Position numbers and translations under genes: made by a program. From Diphasiastrum complanatum (Eukaryota; Streptophyta; Lycopodiopsida; Lycopodiales; Lycopodiaceae): DNA of 64,000 nucleotides. The stretch's first letter is position 1. Each line of letters opens with the position of its first letter. The stretch is taken from positions 29,230,703-29,294,702 of the forward strand of contig CM055112.1 of assembly GCA_029204225.1 (NCBI GenBank). Reading direction: 5' to 3'. Below are positions 11,716 to 23,435 of the stretch, in pieces. Below the pieces are notes generated by a model. It saw only the letters and a list, made by a program, of their open reading frames with translations. It had not been told where the DNA came from and made no database searches.

Positions 11716-11758
11716 TCGAGTCTTATTTTTCAAAGAGCATTTCTAGTACAGTCCAGTC

Positions 11759-13340
11759 ATGTCTTCTCACCAATCCTCTAGTTCTGATGACCCAGATGCA
11801 AATAAAATAGATATCAATATGGAGACCCTTGACATTACAAAGATGACAACCTGGTACCAGCAGACAAATACTCAAATTGAGTTTCAGATCCTTGTTCTCA
11901 CTGGCTACTAGAGTCCCTACCTGCTGCACATGGCCTATGCTTTCCACAACACCACTGCAAGGTCATGTCGGTTTATTGTCCCTCCTAATAAGAACTATGT
12001 ATATAACATATCTCTTTCTGGAGCAGACTTCCACACTTTCGACTTCCCTCGGGGACTGAATGCAATTACAAGTACCTTGCAGAAGATCAACAAGATCCGG
12101 CAGCTGAAGGATCTTCTGCGGCACAATAGGCTTATACCTCCAAGGCCAAGCTTCTTGAAACACGCCAACAGAGGACCAGGAACAATCAATATCAAATCAG
12201 AATTAGAGCAAATGCAATCAATCTTACAATCTATTCGTATTGAAAACTTACAATTATTGAAGGATGTGGAATTGGTAAAGAAGAAGGTTGGAAGTAAGAA
12301 GCAAAAGCGACAAAGTTACAAGGATATTCAAACACTTTCAGAAGGAGGTTATCGAAATAGAAAGATCCATGCATTCAAGTAAGCATATTCTGATTTTTGT
12401 AAGTTTTTCAATGACATTTGGATTTAATTTCAGCTATGGTGATATTCTATTAACTATCTATTTTTTTTGCAGATTTGAATTAATAGCTCCTCGGAATATC
12501 AAAGACAATGCCTCACTAGGAATGTCATTGGGCACAATATTGACAGGCAAATCCACTGAGCGTATCATGATGAACAATAGGAGCTCAAATGTAAAGCGTA
12601 AAATAACAGTCTTTGATGGTGGACATTCAAATTTTTTTAGATAAGACTATAGTTCAGGGTGTTGTGATTTTGCAGGTATTAGCAGTGAAGCATATGCAAC
12701 AATATTTAAACTAATTAGAGAAGGTTTTTAGCAAGTTCAAATAAAAAAAGTCCCAATCCCTAGGACATATCACTTGAAGAAAGAGAGGGATACATTAAAC
12801 ATAAGTATGCATAAGATCACTGGAACTCCATTTCATATTGAGGAGGTGTATGAAACTGATGGAAGATCGATATCCTATAATTCATCAAACAACTTACTTG
12901 TTGAGATACATCATCACATTCTATGATATAACCTTTGAAAAAGTGAATGGCAAAATAATCATAGTACTTAAGTTAGATGAGTCAGAAATTGTGAAAGGGC
13001 AAAAGATGGAGAGGGTTAGTATAACTCTCATGAATGACACACTATCACAAACATAGGACCAAGAAGATTTCAGATTCAGTGTCCAGTTAGAAAATGATAT
13101 ATGGTGGTTGGCAGCGTTTCAGGTAACTAGCCTCATTATTACATTACATTCATTGAATAGTATTAATTCTTTGTTAACTAAGTCTGATTAATTCTTTGGA
13201 TAGGTGCTGAAGGAGGATCATGATATATTATCATGGATATTCTCAAGGACATCTTATCCTAGAATCATCAAGGACCATATGGATGTCTCAATATTCCAGG
13301 AGTTGGAGACTTTAATGTTGAATGACACTTAGCAGGTGAT
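11759..13340 (+). pseudogene. Unidentified multi-exon gene, decayed
   Basis: From an ATG at 11759 a frame runs 50 codons to a TAG (11909), then continues in the same frame to about 12380 (YLLHMAYAFHNTTARSC, a basic block, then a helical stretch ELEQMQSILQSI). Splice-like borders follow: AAGTAAGC at 12378 and TTTGCAG before 12474, then FELIAPRNIKDN. Later blocks give VPIPRTYHLKKERD, HIEEVYETDGRSISY, RFSVQLENDIWWLAAFQ followed by GTAACT (13122), and TTGGATAG before VLKEDHDILSWIF. Stops occur at 11909, 12642, 12728 and 13054, and at the end of VLKEDH. I do not recognise the family. It could be an abandoned host gene, a transposon accessory gene or an old viral insertion; nothing here decides. 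Confidence 0.45.
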
Positions 13341-13652
13341 TTGAAAACATTCAAATATATGTATAATTGTGAAAAATGCAAAAATAAGCTTGGTAGAGGC
13401 CAAAAATCTTGTATATAGATAAACACACATGTGTGGAGCCTGTTCCCACGTGTGAAACTAGTGTACTTGTCATGTACCATAATCATATATGTTGTACATA
13501 TGATTTAATTCAAGTTCTAGTGGCTAAAATGGCCAAAAACTAGTTTTCTAGACATATGACACATGGCATCAATCTATTGATTGCATGAGCCACATCCTTT
13601 GGTTAGGTGTCAATTAGGATCCACTCTTGGTCCTTTTTGTACTTTTTTCACA

Positions 13653-13665
13653 TGGTATCAGAGCC
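13653..13665 (+). other. Primer binding site, tRNA-iMet type
   Basis: TGGTATCAGAGCC is the usual complement of the 3' end of plant initiator methionyl tRNA. It directly abuts the LTR end, and sets the orientation of copia-3 as plus. Confidence 0.9.
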
Positions 13666-15090
13666 TAGTACAAGAGGTTTTGTTGAAATTGATAGGGTTA
13701 ATCCAAATCAAAGCCAAAATTAGCAGTTTTTTGGAAACTAGTCAAATTTTGTGTAGCGAGTTGGATTTGATAGCTATCCTCAAACTTTTTGGTCCAGATC
13801 TTGTTGTGGGCTGTAGGAACCTTTTTCACACGTGTGAGGTTGTACAGCTCCGGTTTTGACTAATAAATTTCAAAAATTTGTAGAATTTGACTCACATACA
13901 AAATTTGAGTGATTTTTGTTGCAAAATCAAGCATTTTCTATAGTAAATCTAATCCCTTGATTAGTTATTGGATTAGATCAGCCAAAAAATTGAGATTGAA
14001 GCTTGAATTAGGTGCATTAATTGATCATCTCTGATTTTTTGAGTGCATGTTAAGTTGAGAGTGATTTTGCCAAAAATCAGTGATATGCAAGGTGAGAGGA
14101 TGAAATCCATTGTACCATCACCCTAGATTTGCTCAAGAGTGATAGGGTCAAGTTTAGAAGCATCAATTTGCTAGAAAACATCCTTGGATCTGTCCTCCAA
14201 GTGAAACCTTTGAGAGTTTCTAGTGCATATAGAGCATCTATGCAAATCTTTTGTAGAATTTGACATAGATTGGCTTCAATTGAGAGTTCTAGAAAAGAGA
14301 TTGAGATCCAAGTCACATTGTTCAACCCTACTCAATTTGTTTGAGTGATTGTAAGGTTTGAAAAGAGTCATTAAGGTGTCTATGACAAATGTGTAGAGAG
14401 AGATCCAATTTTCTAAGAGTTCCTTCCTTTGTAGAGGGCAAGAACTAGAAGCTCATTATGTGTTGTTATAGGTAAAGGATTGAATTCAATTTGTTGAGCA
14501 AAAATTGACATAGAATGTATGAAACTCAAGTTAGTTCTAATCAACTTTCTTTGTGAGAGTGTGAGGGTCAATTTGTGATCCCATTGGATGTCTAGAATGA
14601 GGAAGAGTCCATATTTGAGTATTTATGCATGGTTGAGATCTTTGTGAATCTCTAGTTGTCTAATTTCTAAGCTATGTGAAAAATTGGTGGTATAGTTTGT
14701 TTTCAAATCAAATCAAAGTCATTCTAAATCTCAAGAATGAGATTGTTTGGGTCAAGAGTGAGTCCAAAAGAAGTGATTAAGTTTGATTTTCATATGTTTG
14801 AAAAAAAAACCCATCTTTTGTTCAAGAATCTCAAGTGTTGAGAGAACTAGTCAAGTGAAAAGGAAAATCTAGGTGTCAAATCTTTTCATATCCATTTCAA
14901 CTTTCAAAAGAAAGAGTCATTGGTATTTGATGAGTCCAATAGGAGAGTGGATCTGATTTCTTTTGTGATTTGATTCAAAGATTGTATGCTTTTGTCTTAG
15001 TGATCAAAGCAAAGTTTTCAAGTGACTAGTCATTAGTGTGAAGATTGATTCTTAGGTTTGTGAGTTAGATCTTTTGTAGATCCTTCTAGA

Positions 15091-15381
15091 TTGTTGAAGA
15101 TGTTCAAATCTAGTCTCTTGAGAGTCACAAATTACATTTGTAGAATCATATCACAGGTTTTTATTCACATAGCATCAATAGGTGGTATCCTATTGAAGGA
15201 AAGAAATAATCCTAAGTGCAACCTTTGTGGCAAGGAAGGATATTTTTCCTCAAGATGCTACAAAAACAAGACCAATCCATCCAAGAAGAACCAAAGCAAG
15301 AGGGTCGAGAAGAAGGATGGAGCTTCAAGTTCGAAATGCAAATACAAGAAGGACAAGTCCACTGTACTCCTGCAATTCTGA
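15091..15381 (+). pseudogene. copia-3 gag zinc-knuckle remnant
   Basis: CNLCGKEGYFSSRC at 15217-15258 has the spacing of a CCHC knuckle, but the His is a Tyr. It is followed by a Lys/Ser-rich tail as in the other copia Gags here. Nothing of the upstream gag domain can be recognised in frame. The remnant ends where gypsy-4 sequence begins. Confidence 0.65.
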
Positions 15382-15429
15382 CACTTATATCGTCCACCAT
15401 TCCTCGTAGACGAACTGTCGTTTGATCAG

Positions 15430-17200
15430 CTAGCTTAATAGCAAAAGTAGCAAGCTTAATCTTTGTAAGGCCCTATTTTGCACATAGCTTTGTAGATCTT
15501 AGGTTAACTCATGAACCTCCATCTATCACGACTGCTTCTTTAGGAAATTGTCTATGTTGTATCGGTAGAGTGATATTCTTTTGTTCACTTTCCCAAGCGG
15601 CTCCAACATGGAGTACTTCGTTAGATTCTTCAAATCCAGCACAAAAAAGCGGCTCCTGATGGACTTTTGGTTCTTCTTGAGCTAACTTTTGCGCTAAGAC
15701 TTCTTTTGCTTTTGGCACCAACTTCAGGAACTCTCCCAATGAAATATTGATCTTGCTAGACAAAATGTCATAAGTAGTTCTGTATGCGGTGCTTTTGGTT
15801 TAGTCATCTTGAAGGGTTCTTCAAGATGATGTAACTGATCATTAATATCCGTACGTAAATTTCTTGGCGGCTGCAATGGTGAAGAATGAATTTCAACTGT
15901 TGCTTTAGCAGCTTCAAGCTCCTCTTCTTCTTGCAAATGTTTGATCCACTGTCTCATATCCTGATATCTTCGTTTTTCTATGTTAAGATTTGGATAGACT
16001 CCCGATGTTGTTGGTATATCATTCAATGGTATAGAATCAGCAGGTACTGGATCCATTACTGGTTCTTTCTGCTTCTGTGCTCTGGTGACCACCATCAAGG
16101 TTGCGCTTGGTTTATTCCGAGCTACTAGTCTTTGTTTTATTGTTATCAAATTTACAGGTGCTGTAGTTGGCGGTGGCTTCGGTCTTGCTAGACAGTCTTT
16201 ATAGAAATGCCGTAACCACAGTCACGACAGAATCGTACAAATTTCTCTTTATTTGGGCATTTTGCAACTCTGTGATTTTTCCACATGCAAAGCATCCGAG
16301 TGGTGCTCTGGTCCAATTTCTAGAGGCTTGTTGTTGAGTTGCAACATAAATGGCATATTGTTCTGAAGATCCACTTGCTTGATCGTTTCCATAGTTCCAT
16401 TGCTCAGCATTTCCGTCAGGTTCAGGTTCCATCAAATTGGCTGGAGGAGTAGAGTGCTACAAGAAATCATAGTTTTTGTAGTCTGGCGAGGGTAAAATTC
16501 AAAAAATTTTGTGATCTGATCAAAAAGAATCTTTGTCGAACTCAAAAATAGTATTTTATTATAAATAGAATGTTCTGAGATCTCAATGAAGTTTCTGGCG
16601 AAGGTTCAAGAGTGATACTGGTATTCTTGCAAAAAAGTGACTTTTTGACAAAAATATGATAATATGACAACTGATCCTTTGAAAACCTTTTTATTTTTGG
16701 TATTATTCTTCGTCGACCTGGCAGTAGATAGATCTGCATCACACCTAAGCACAGTGAATCGGGCGAAGGTTATTTTTTGTATTTTTAGGGTTTTGATGAT
16801 TTTTTGGTGTTTTTTGAAGGTTTTTCTGATGTTTCTGAAAATCTGCTAGGAATTAATCTTCGCCCTTCAAACTGAAGGTTCTGTAAACAAAACCAAAGGT
16901 AACTTGCAAAACTTTCAGTAAAGTGAATTAAAATTTATTTCAAAATCACTTTCCAACATCGTAATTTATCAAACTGGTTGTAAACTTTGGTAGTGCACAT
17001 GTTGTACAACTGAATTCTCTTGAAAAGACCACGATTTACAAAAAGAATCAAGAATCACCCCACCTAGCTTTTGCTTCAAGATACTAGAATCAATACTCCA
17101 ACTTTTGTAGATCCGTTTTCCAATTCTTGGCCTCCTCTTGAGTACTTTCCAACGTAAGCTTAGAAACCACTACCACGTCCTCACCAAGGATACAAAGACT
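15430..17200 (-). mobile_element. Gypsy gag/protease debris, gypsy-4
   Basis: Minus-strand remains of a Ty3/gypsy element related to gypsy-5. The shared leader contains the block GACCTGGCAGTAGATA (near 16717; compare 49236) and several GGCGAAGGTT words. Gag, zinc knuckle and the start of protease are present; LTRs and the rest of pol are not seen. Confidence 0.7.
15509..16435 (-). pseudogene. gypsy-4 gag end, zinc knuckle and protease start
   Basis: In minus-strand order: a Gln-rich Gag tail, a cysteine knuckle CFACGK that continues in a second frame as NHRVAKCPNKEKFVRFC (frameshift near 16270), a linker with VTRAQKQKEPVMDPVPADS and a helical QWIKHLQEEEELEAAK, then SSKINISLGEFLKLVPKAKE and the retropepsin start AVVIDGGS followed by a TGA where Gly is expected. 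Such linker plus DGGS is typical of plant Ty3/gypsy elements of the Athila/Tat type. At least two frameshifts and one nonsense change are visible. Confidence 0.75.
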
Positions 17201-17585
17201 AGGCAAACCGCAACAAAGAAACAATAGGGAATCGAATGGTGGCAACGGTTAGATCTAGCCCCCAAACTATGGATCAATCACTCAATAGGGGAGTGGAGTC
17301 ACATCAACAACATTTAGCTACTCTCATCAAAATCAAACATACACTAGTGAGAGCCCAATGGGTATACTTATATCCTCCAAGGCCCATGCACCACTAGTAG
17401 AACACTATGACACCTCGTTTGCAACCTAACTGGGCCACATCATCCAGTTCCCTATGAGTCACTGATAGACCCATAAAAATCCACCATCTTGAGTTTAGGC
17501 GTCCAACCATTAATTATGACCATATACACATGAGGGCCCAAATCCCTCATAATCATTATAAAATTACTGATCAAGGTAGGCCTAC
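16450..17585. other. gypsy-4 leader and non-coding sequence
   Basis: 16450-16860 resembles the leader of gypsy-5 at 48500-49380 (GCGAAGGTT words, GACCTGGCAG block). Beyond about 17200 I see no recognisable feature up to the CCTAC target site of the chromovirus. Confidence 0.5.
17581..17585. other. Target-site duplication CCTAC, left
   Basis: CCTAC precedes the left LTR and is repeated exactly at 23417-23421 after the right LTR, a 5-bp duplication as made by LTR-element integrase. Confidence 0.9.
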
Positions 17586-18502
17586 TGTTGCGTCGGCGCC
17601 TCAAAGGGCGCTGGGACTTGAGCGGTTTTTCCAACACGCGCTTAAGTCTAACATTCATCCATCATGCACTTACGTAAAAGCCAACTCAGAAACACAACAA
17701 GCTTAACCATTCAGACTTAAGAAAACTGGAATCCCAACCAACCCGAAAGCCAACTCAGAATCCGTCCCCAAAAGGTTAACCAAAGGCAAAGACAAGCCAC
17801 ACACAAAACCCAAGGCATAGTGGTCGCCAAACTGACCAATTGGCATAGCGGCAAGCTCCATGTCGATGACAGGGACCCTTAGGCGCTGACGACGCAAAAA
17901 GGTTGTAGTAAGGGTCTTTCCACTTGGACCAGTCCTGGAGGCGAAACCGAAATGATAATCATCCCCAAGGATCAACTTTATTAGATTTGGAAGAGGTTAC
18001 ATTCATACATAGACTGACCGATCTCGAGGCCACCAACACGTGTTGGGCATTGTGCCCGACTCGTGCTGATAGAGGGAGCTGAGACCTGGCGACTGGATTC
18101 CTGGCACTGGTTGAGCTGCCCAAGTTTCTGTCTGCTGGACTCCCCCTATAGTTCTGCTGTGATTTGGCGCACCCCCTCTATTCTAAAACATAGTGCTTTC
18201 TGGTAAAGCACGCTTTTTAGGACTTAGTTTTTATTTTGCTGATTAATCCTGGCAAGCCTGGCAAAATCAGTCTGGCTCCCGGACATGGGTCCCGGGAGCC
18301 GTCCCGGCGGCAGAATCAACTTGCTTCCTAACTAGGCCATGACTCGAGCTCTAGAGCTAGCTCATGACTTGTGACTACTTGACTGGCTCACTACAGGTTG
18401 GAGGCTCAGTCCTTGACGTTCTAACTTGCTCTACGACCTTAGGGAGCGTCACCCCTTAGAGTCTTACAGGGCACGTTGGGTGCACCTGAGAACTTTACAA
18501 CA
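17586..18502 (-). repeat. 3' LTR of gypsy-1 (917 bp)
   Basis: Read on the minus strand it starts TGTTGTAAAG at 18502 and ends CGCAACA at 17586. It is the same length as the 5' LTR and closely similar by eye. The PPT abuts its start. Confidence 0.95.
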
Positions 18503-18516
18503 TCCTCCCCTCGTTT
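18503..18516 (-). other. Polypurine tract of gypsy-1
   Basis: AAACGAGGGGAGGA on the minus strand lies directly before the TGTTGTAAAG start of the 3' LTR. Confidence 0.9.
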
Positions 18517-18739
18517 GAAGAATCTAATGTCCTCATCAGGGCCAAATAGACCTAGGGCGTATGGCACAGGCTTAATTCGCCGGCCTTAACAACTTTGAAC
18601 TAAAAAATACATTGGCAGTAGCACAGGAAAAGTGTAGATAAAGTTCACTTACGTAAAACCCGTGTAAAGCTACAAGTGATTTATTGACAAACTTAAGAAA
18701 GATACATGGAAGTTCCTTGAACTTCAGAATGGCCATGAA

Positions 18740-18935
18740 TGTTTATGTAGGAGGCATGCCACCAGATAGTGCTTTGTGTGCCGATCTGGAAAAACGGCTA
18801 TTGTGTTGGTTCTTCTGCAGATAATCTACTAGTACTTCAGGGGCTCCCTCCTTAAGTTTGTCTTCGTACTCCCAAAAAGCCTCAATGAGTGGAGCCCGTA
18901 GCCACTTCACTAGATATTCACGTTAAACGCCAGTT
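18740..18935 (-). pseudogene. gypsy-1 chromodomain
   Basis: After the TAA at the end of HRKRTGV, the reading goes on as REYLVKWLRAPLIEAFWEYED, the YLVKW..P..EA.WE pattern of the chromodomain at the integrase C-terminus of chromoviruses. In this family the domain recognises modified histone H3 and directs integration. The stop separating it from integrase means it would be lost. The frame ends soon after SGGMPPT. Confidence 0.85.
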
Positions 18936-19492
18936 CGCTTTCTATGTGTCAGTATTTGTTCTGGTACAAGCTGCCTCTTCGTATCATCAAGTGTCGTTGG
19001 TGGGTGACGGAGTTCGTGTTGCCGATCAAATCGCTCATCTGGTTTGTACCGTTTGAGTAATGAGATATGAAACACATTGTGTATATCCAAGCTGGATGGC
19101 AGCGCCAATCGGTAAGCCACTGGGTTGATCTTCTTGGTGACATAATACGGTCCCGCATAAGGTCGAACGAACTTATGAGAGACACCTTTTGGTAATGCAA
19201 TATTCTTTGTGTTCAGCCATACTTGATCACCTTCCTCAAATTCCAGTTCTCGTCGATGTGGGTTTACGTCAGCTGCCATACTCCTTTGTGACTGCTCTAA
19301 AAATGACTTCACCTCTGTTAGCTTTGTGTGCCACTCATTGATGAATTCCTCCACAGTGGGTACTGGTGTTTCCTGCACGCCTGTAAGAAAAGAGCTTGGA
19401 ACAATCGGTAGCCGACCATTGCTTATCTCGAAGGGTGCCCTTCCAGTAGATCTGTTCACTTGGTTGTTATGTGCAAACTCGAGAATATCCAA
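18923..19492 (-). pseudogene. gypsy-1 integrase C-terminal domain
   Basis: MDILEFAHNNQVNRSTGRAPF is the end of the integrase core (the usual AEFAYN..H.STG.SPF). EEGDQVWLNTKNI and YAGPYYVTKKINPVAYRLALP form the GPY/F module. Out of frame with the upstream core by a shift near 19480. Confidence 0.9.
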
Positions 19493-20301
19493 GTAGTTGA
19501 CCCAATCGGATTGGTCCCAAGCGACATAATTTCGTAAATATTGTTCAATCTGTCGATTGACTCGTTCCGTTTGCCCATCTGTCTGAGGGTGATATGCAGT
19601 GTTGAAATTAGTTCAGTTCCCACGAGGCGAAATAGACAAGTCCAAAACTTTTCGACGAACTTGGTGTCTTGTTCAGAAATAATCGTTCTAGGCAGGCCGT
19701 GGTATTTGAAGACACATTTGAAAAATAACCTTGCCACTTCTTCAGTTGTCACTGAACTTTTAGTTGGTACCAGATGAACTTGCTTTGAAAAGCGGTCAAC
19801 CACCACATAAATTGAGTCGAAGCCTTGGCACCATGGTAGTTGAACAATAAAATCCATGCTCACCAAATCCCATGGATATGCTGGTTGGAGTAGTCCTGCT
19901 AGAGCTAGCGGTTCCACCTTCACTTGTTGACATGTCGGGCATGTTTGCACATAGGATTCAACGTCTGCCCACATACCTGGCCAATAGAAGCCTCTTTTGA
20001 GAAGTTTATACATGCGATTCACCCCTAGATGTCCGGCGGCTAGTACGTCATGATGTTCTCGCAAGACTTTCTTCCTCAGGTTGATGTTGTCTAGGAAATA
20101 TACTTTGCGTTGTTTATAAACAACCATTTGATCTTTCCAAGTGAAATGTTCATGAGGCTTTCTTAGCTGGAATTCGATCATTAAGTCCTTTGCCAACACA
20201 TCTGCACCATAATTCTCCCTTATTTCTTGGAGTAGGCCAGTCACCTGAGTTGTCACCGTTGCCATCAAGTGTTCCTGTCTACTTAGTGCGTCCGTCACCA
20301 C
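19456..20301 (-). pseudogene. gypsy-1 integrase zinc-binding and core
   Basis: The frame opens with TDALSRQ (end of RNase H) and has the HHCC zinc module (HHDVLAAGHLGVNRMYKLL ... CPTCQQ). The core begins MDFIVQLP (first Asp) and has IISEQDTKF where SDRD is usual, so the second catalytic Asp region reads S-E-Q-D. The QTDGQTE.VNR block is scrambled to QMGKRNESIDR, with the Glu not securely placed. The enzyme would insert the DNA copy; it looks inactive. Confidence 0.9.
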
Positions 20302-20700
20302 ATTGTTCTTTCCCGCCGTGTGTACAATGTCTATATTGAATTTTGAGAGAAAGTTTTGCCATCACATTTGCTTTGGCGTGAGCATACCTTGGGATGAGAA
20401 GTACTTGAGTGATACATTATCAGTGAACACCTTAAAGGGTTTTCATGTCACATAATGTCTCCAATGCTCCACTGCTTGAACTACTGCGACCATTTCTTTT
20501 TCATGAGTTGGCCATCGTCGCTCTGCGTCACTCAATTTCTTTGAAAAATATGCAACAGGTTTTCCGTCTTGCATCAGCACTTCGACGCATCTGTATGTAT
20601 TTCAAAAGGTTTGCTAAAGTCCGGTAAGGCAAGGATGGGTTCTTGAGTGATCCGTCGTTTTAGTTCTTGGAACGCTGCTTCACATTCCGGTGTCCATGTC
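20302..20700 (-). pseudogene. gypsy-1 RNase H
   Basis: In pieces across frames: [24 protein letters not shown] (first catalytic Asp), a KPVAYFSKKLSDAE block, WPTHEKEMVAVVQAVEHWRHY, and FKVFTDNVSLKYF. These are the standard RNase H blocks of Ty3/gypsy Pol. A stop (after HYVT) and frameshifts interrupt it. Confidence 0.85.
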
Positions 20701-20704
20701 ATCT

Positions 20705-21316
20705 TCAGATGAGTCTTGGTCTACTCCAACAGTGGTGCCACAATTTTGCGTTTGTTAGACCAAACGACATCACCCTGAATTCGTGGCTCTCATACCTTGT
20801 TTGAAAAGCCGTTTTGTGCTCATCGCCTTTAGCTATTCGAATTTGGTGATATCCAGATCTAAGATCTATTCGGCTAAAATATCTGGCGTGTTTGAGCTGG
20901 TCGAACAAGTCATCAATTCTAGGCATGGGATACTTGTTCTTGATGGTACTTTTGTTGAGCATGCGGTAATCCACACACATCCGCAATGTCTTGTCCACCT
21001 TTTCCACGAATAATACTGGGGCTCCAAAAGGCGAAGCACTGGGTCTAATGAATCCTTTGCCTATCAATTCACCAAATTGTTGTTTCAGTTCCACCAACTC
21101 TTCTTGGGACATCCTATAGGGTGCTCGTGAAGTTGGTTCTGTTCCTGGTACCAACTCAGTCTTATGGTCCACTGGTCTTCGAGGAGGTAACTTAGTTGGG
21201 AGTTCTTCTGGAAACACATCGCTAAATTCCTCTAGCAAATCTGCCACCTCCTTTGGCAGTTTTTCTGTTGTGTGTTTTTCCCTTCTGGAACCTCTCTGCA
21301 GATACAAAGAAAGCAC
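20705..21316 (-). pseudogene. gypsy-1 reverse transcriptase, YxDD segment deleted
   Basis: Present are the [14 protein letters not shown] linker, [52 protein letters not shown] (first catalytic Asp), KTAFQTRY and [11 protein letters not shown]. The next expected part (PATF..MN..F...LD..V..YLDDIL) is missing, and the sequence jumps to the end of the thumb/connection (PLLE, then TPECEAAF). About 300 bp are gone, including both catalytic Asp of YxDD. Confidence 0.9.
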
Positions 21317-21373
21317 TTTGACCTTTTCCCTTTCGCCATGCTTTTAATCACCGATGCATCAACCAGATTTTGT

Positions 21374-21802
21374 TCAATATCGGTGCCCTTCGCGTTCCCT
21401 CCAAGCAGAGCTTTTTTCATATAGATTTGTCCCTTGTAATCCGTGAAGGCCCAAAATTACATCGAAGGCATCCATCTCTAAAATCAAAAATCTAAGTTTA
21501 GCCTTCCATCTCCCAATTTGCACCAGGATGTTCAATGTTGCTTTGTCTGCGTCCAGTGCTCCCTTTGCTGTTTCTACCTTGAGCGTTGATGTTACATTTT
21601 TGGTCGGCAAGCTGAACTGTTCCACTACGCTCCTTGAAATGTAGTTATGTGAAGCTCCGGAGTCGATCATGAAATCTGACTTCCTCCCCGCGATCTTTCC
21701 GGATAGGAATAATAATCTTGAACCAATCTTGGGGGTTGCCCCATGGAAGCTCCTTTCCATACTTGTATGTCGTCCACCCACAAATGTAAATTCCTCCTTC
21801 AA
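21374..21802 (-). pseudogene. gypsy-1 protease
   Basis: FMIDSGASHNYISRSVVEQF carries the retropepsin DSGAS site, and MDAFDVILGLHGL is the second-half motif (usually DVILGMDWL). Frameshift near 21380 separates it from RT. The 21830-22480 stretch between it and the PBS has no Gag motif. Confidence 0.9.
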
Positions 21803-22485
21803 CTCCCAACTAGATCAGATCACCTGGAAGAAGTTAAGCAACCAGGGGTTATTCAGGTCCAAACAAGCACACCACAAACGAACATGCCAACCAAAGCAAA
21901 CACAGAGGATCCCTCTTAAGCCACATTCCCCTTGAGACCGGACGTAGGACCTTTGCCTAGCCGCGCCCACTCAAATCTATCACAAAATTAGCCCACGGGG
22001 AAACATCCATCCAACCATCCATGCTTTCACCATTAAGCAACACATTGCCTTAGTCACGCCCCACCACTTTTTGGTCGATAGCCCTTATGGCTAAACGATC
22101 GACAGCTATCCCACACCGGCAGCTAACCATCCGTGCTTTACACCCGAATTTGAGCAGCATCTCTGTATCAATGGTTAACCCGTACAGTTCGAATATGTCA
22201 CCCCGCACCCCACAAGGCACAGACCGTGCTTTCACCAACCTAATGGCAGCACATTACCTCATCTGTCCTATGTGCAGACGGCGCCAGGCTCGAACCGCGG
22301 GAACTGACCGTGCTTACACCTCAAGGGCAGCACCTTGCCTCATCAAGTCCCCCGTTCTGCCGACCACCCCGACCGTGGACGCACCCTGTGCTTACACTGT
22401 GGGTAGCACCTTGTGCAACGGTTGTCTTGACAAATCCCAAAACGTGGCCATCCCTGTGAGACTTGCGTAGCTGACCGGCTAGTCA

Positions 22486-22497
22486 GCTCTGATACCA
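22486..22497 (-). other. Primer binding site of gypsy-1
   Basis: TGGTATCAGAGC on the minus strand, two bases from the 5' LTR end, complementary to initiator-Met tRNA. Confidence 0.9.
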
Positions 22498-22499
22498 CA

Positions 22500-23416
22500 T
22501 ATTGCGCCGGCGCCTCAAAGGGCGCTGGGACTTGAGCGGTTTCCCCAACACGCATTTAAGTCTAACATTCATCCATCATGCACTTACATAAAAGCCAACT
22601 CAGAAACGCAACAAGCTTAACCATTCAGACTTAAAAAAACTGGAATTCCAACCAACCCAAAAGCCAACTCAGAATCTGTCCCCAAAAGGTAACCAAAGGC
22701 AAAGACAAGCCACACATGAAACCCAACGCATAGTGGTCGCCAAACAGACTAATTGGCATAGCGGCAAGCCCCATTCGATGACAGGGACCCTTAGGCACCG
22801 ACGACGCAAAAAGGTTGTAGTAAGTGTCCTTCCACTTGGACCAGTCCCGGAGGCGAAACCGAAATGGTAATCATCCCCAAGGATCAACTTTATTAGATTT
22901 GAAAGAGGTTACATTCATACATAGACTGACCGGTCTCGGGGCCACCAACACGTGTTGGGCATTATGCCCGGCTCGTGCTGGTAGAGGGAGCTGAGACTTG
23001 GCGACTGGATTCCTGGCGCTGGTTGAGTTGCCCAAGTTTCTGTCTGCCGGACTCCCCCTATAGTTCTGTTGTGATTCGGCGCACCCCCTCTGTTCTGAAA
23101 CATAGTGCTTTCTAATAAAGCACGCTTTTTAGGACTTAGTTTTTATTTTGCTGATTAAGCCTGGCAAGCCTGGCAGAATCAGTCTGGCTCTCGGACATGG
23201 GTCCCGAGAGCCGTCCCGGCGGTAGAATCAACTTGCTTCCTGACTAGGCCATGACTCGAGCTCCAGAGCTAGCTCATGACTTGTGACTACTTGACTGGCT
23301 CACCACAGGTCGGAGGCCCAGTTCTTGACGTTCTAACTTGCTCTGGGACCTTAGGGAGCGTCACCCCTTAGAGTCTTACAGGGCACGCTGGGTGCACCTG
23401 AGTCAGCTTTACAACA
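22500..23416 (-). repeat. 5' LTR of gypsy-1 (917 bp)
   Basis: Minus-strand start TGTTGTAAAG at 23416; end CGCAATA at 22500, where the final CA has become TA. It carries the element's promoter and faces away from gypsy-2. CCTAC follows at 23417-23421. Confidence 0.95.
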
Positions 23417-23435
23417 CCTACTAACCTTCTAACGA

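Larger units (their letters stand above)
13341..15390 (+). mobile_element. 5' part of a copia element, copia-3
   Basis: An LTR end (ending CACA at 13652, inner sequence with CACATGTGTG and CCACGTGTG) is followed directly by a perfect initiator-Met primer site and a 1.5-kb leader without ORFs, then a remnant of gag. All of protease, integrase and RT are missing. The outer LTR border is not certain; 13341 is an estimate based on where the preceding exon-like sequence ends. A CACACGTGTG palindrome lies in the leader at 13827-13836. Confidence 0.7.
17586..23416 (-). mobile_element. Chromovirus (Ty3/gypsy) gypsy-1, complete borders
   Basis: A 5831-bp minus-strand insertion with two 917-bp LTRs, PBS (22486-22497), PPT (18503-18516) and the CCTAC duplication. 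Inside are protease, RT, RNase H, integrase and a chromodomain in the Ty3/gypsy order, so this is a chromovirus. Only about 700 bp lie between PBS and protease, with no gag domain. RT lacks the segment with YxDD, and several frameshifts are present. It is therefore non-autonomous but structurally well preserved. It sits 872 bp from gypsy-2, head to head. Confidence 0.95.

Noticed and set aside
22087-22470. 127-codon plus-strand ORF
   Set aside because: Lies antisense in the gypsy-1 leader; no domain; matching gypsy-2 leader does not keep it.
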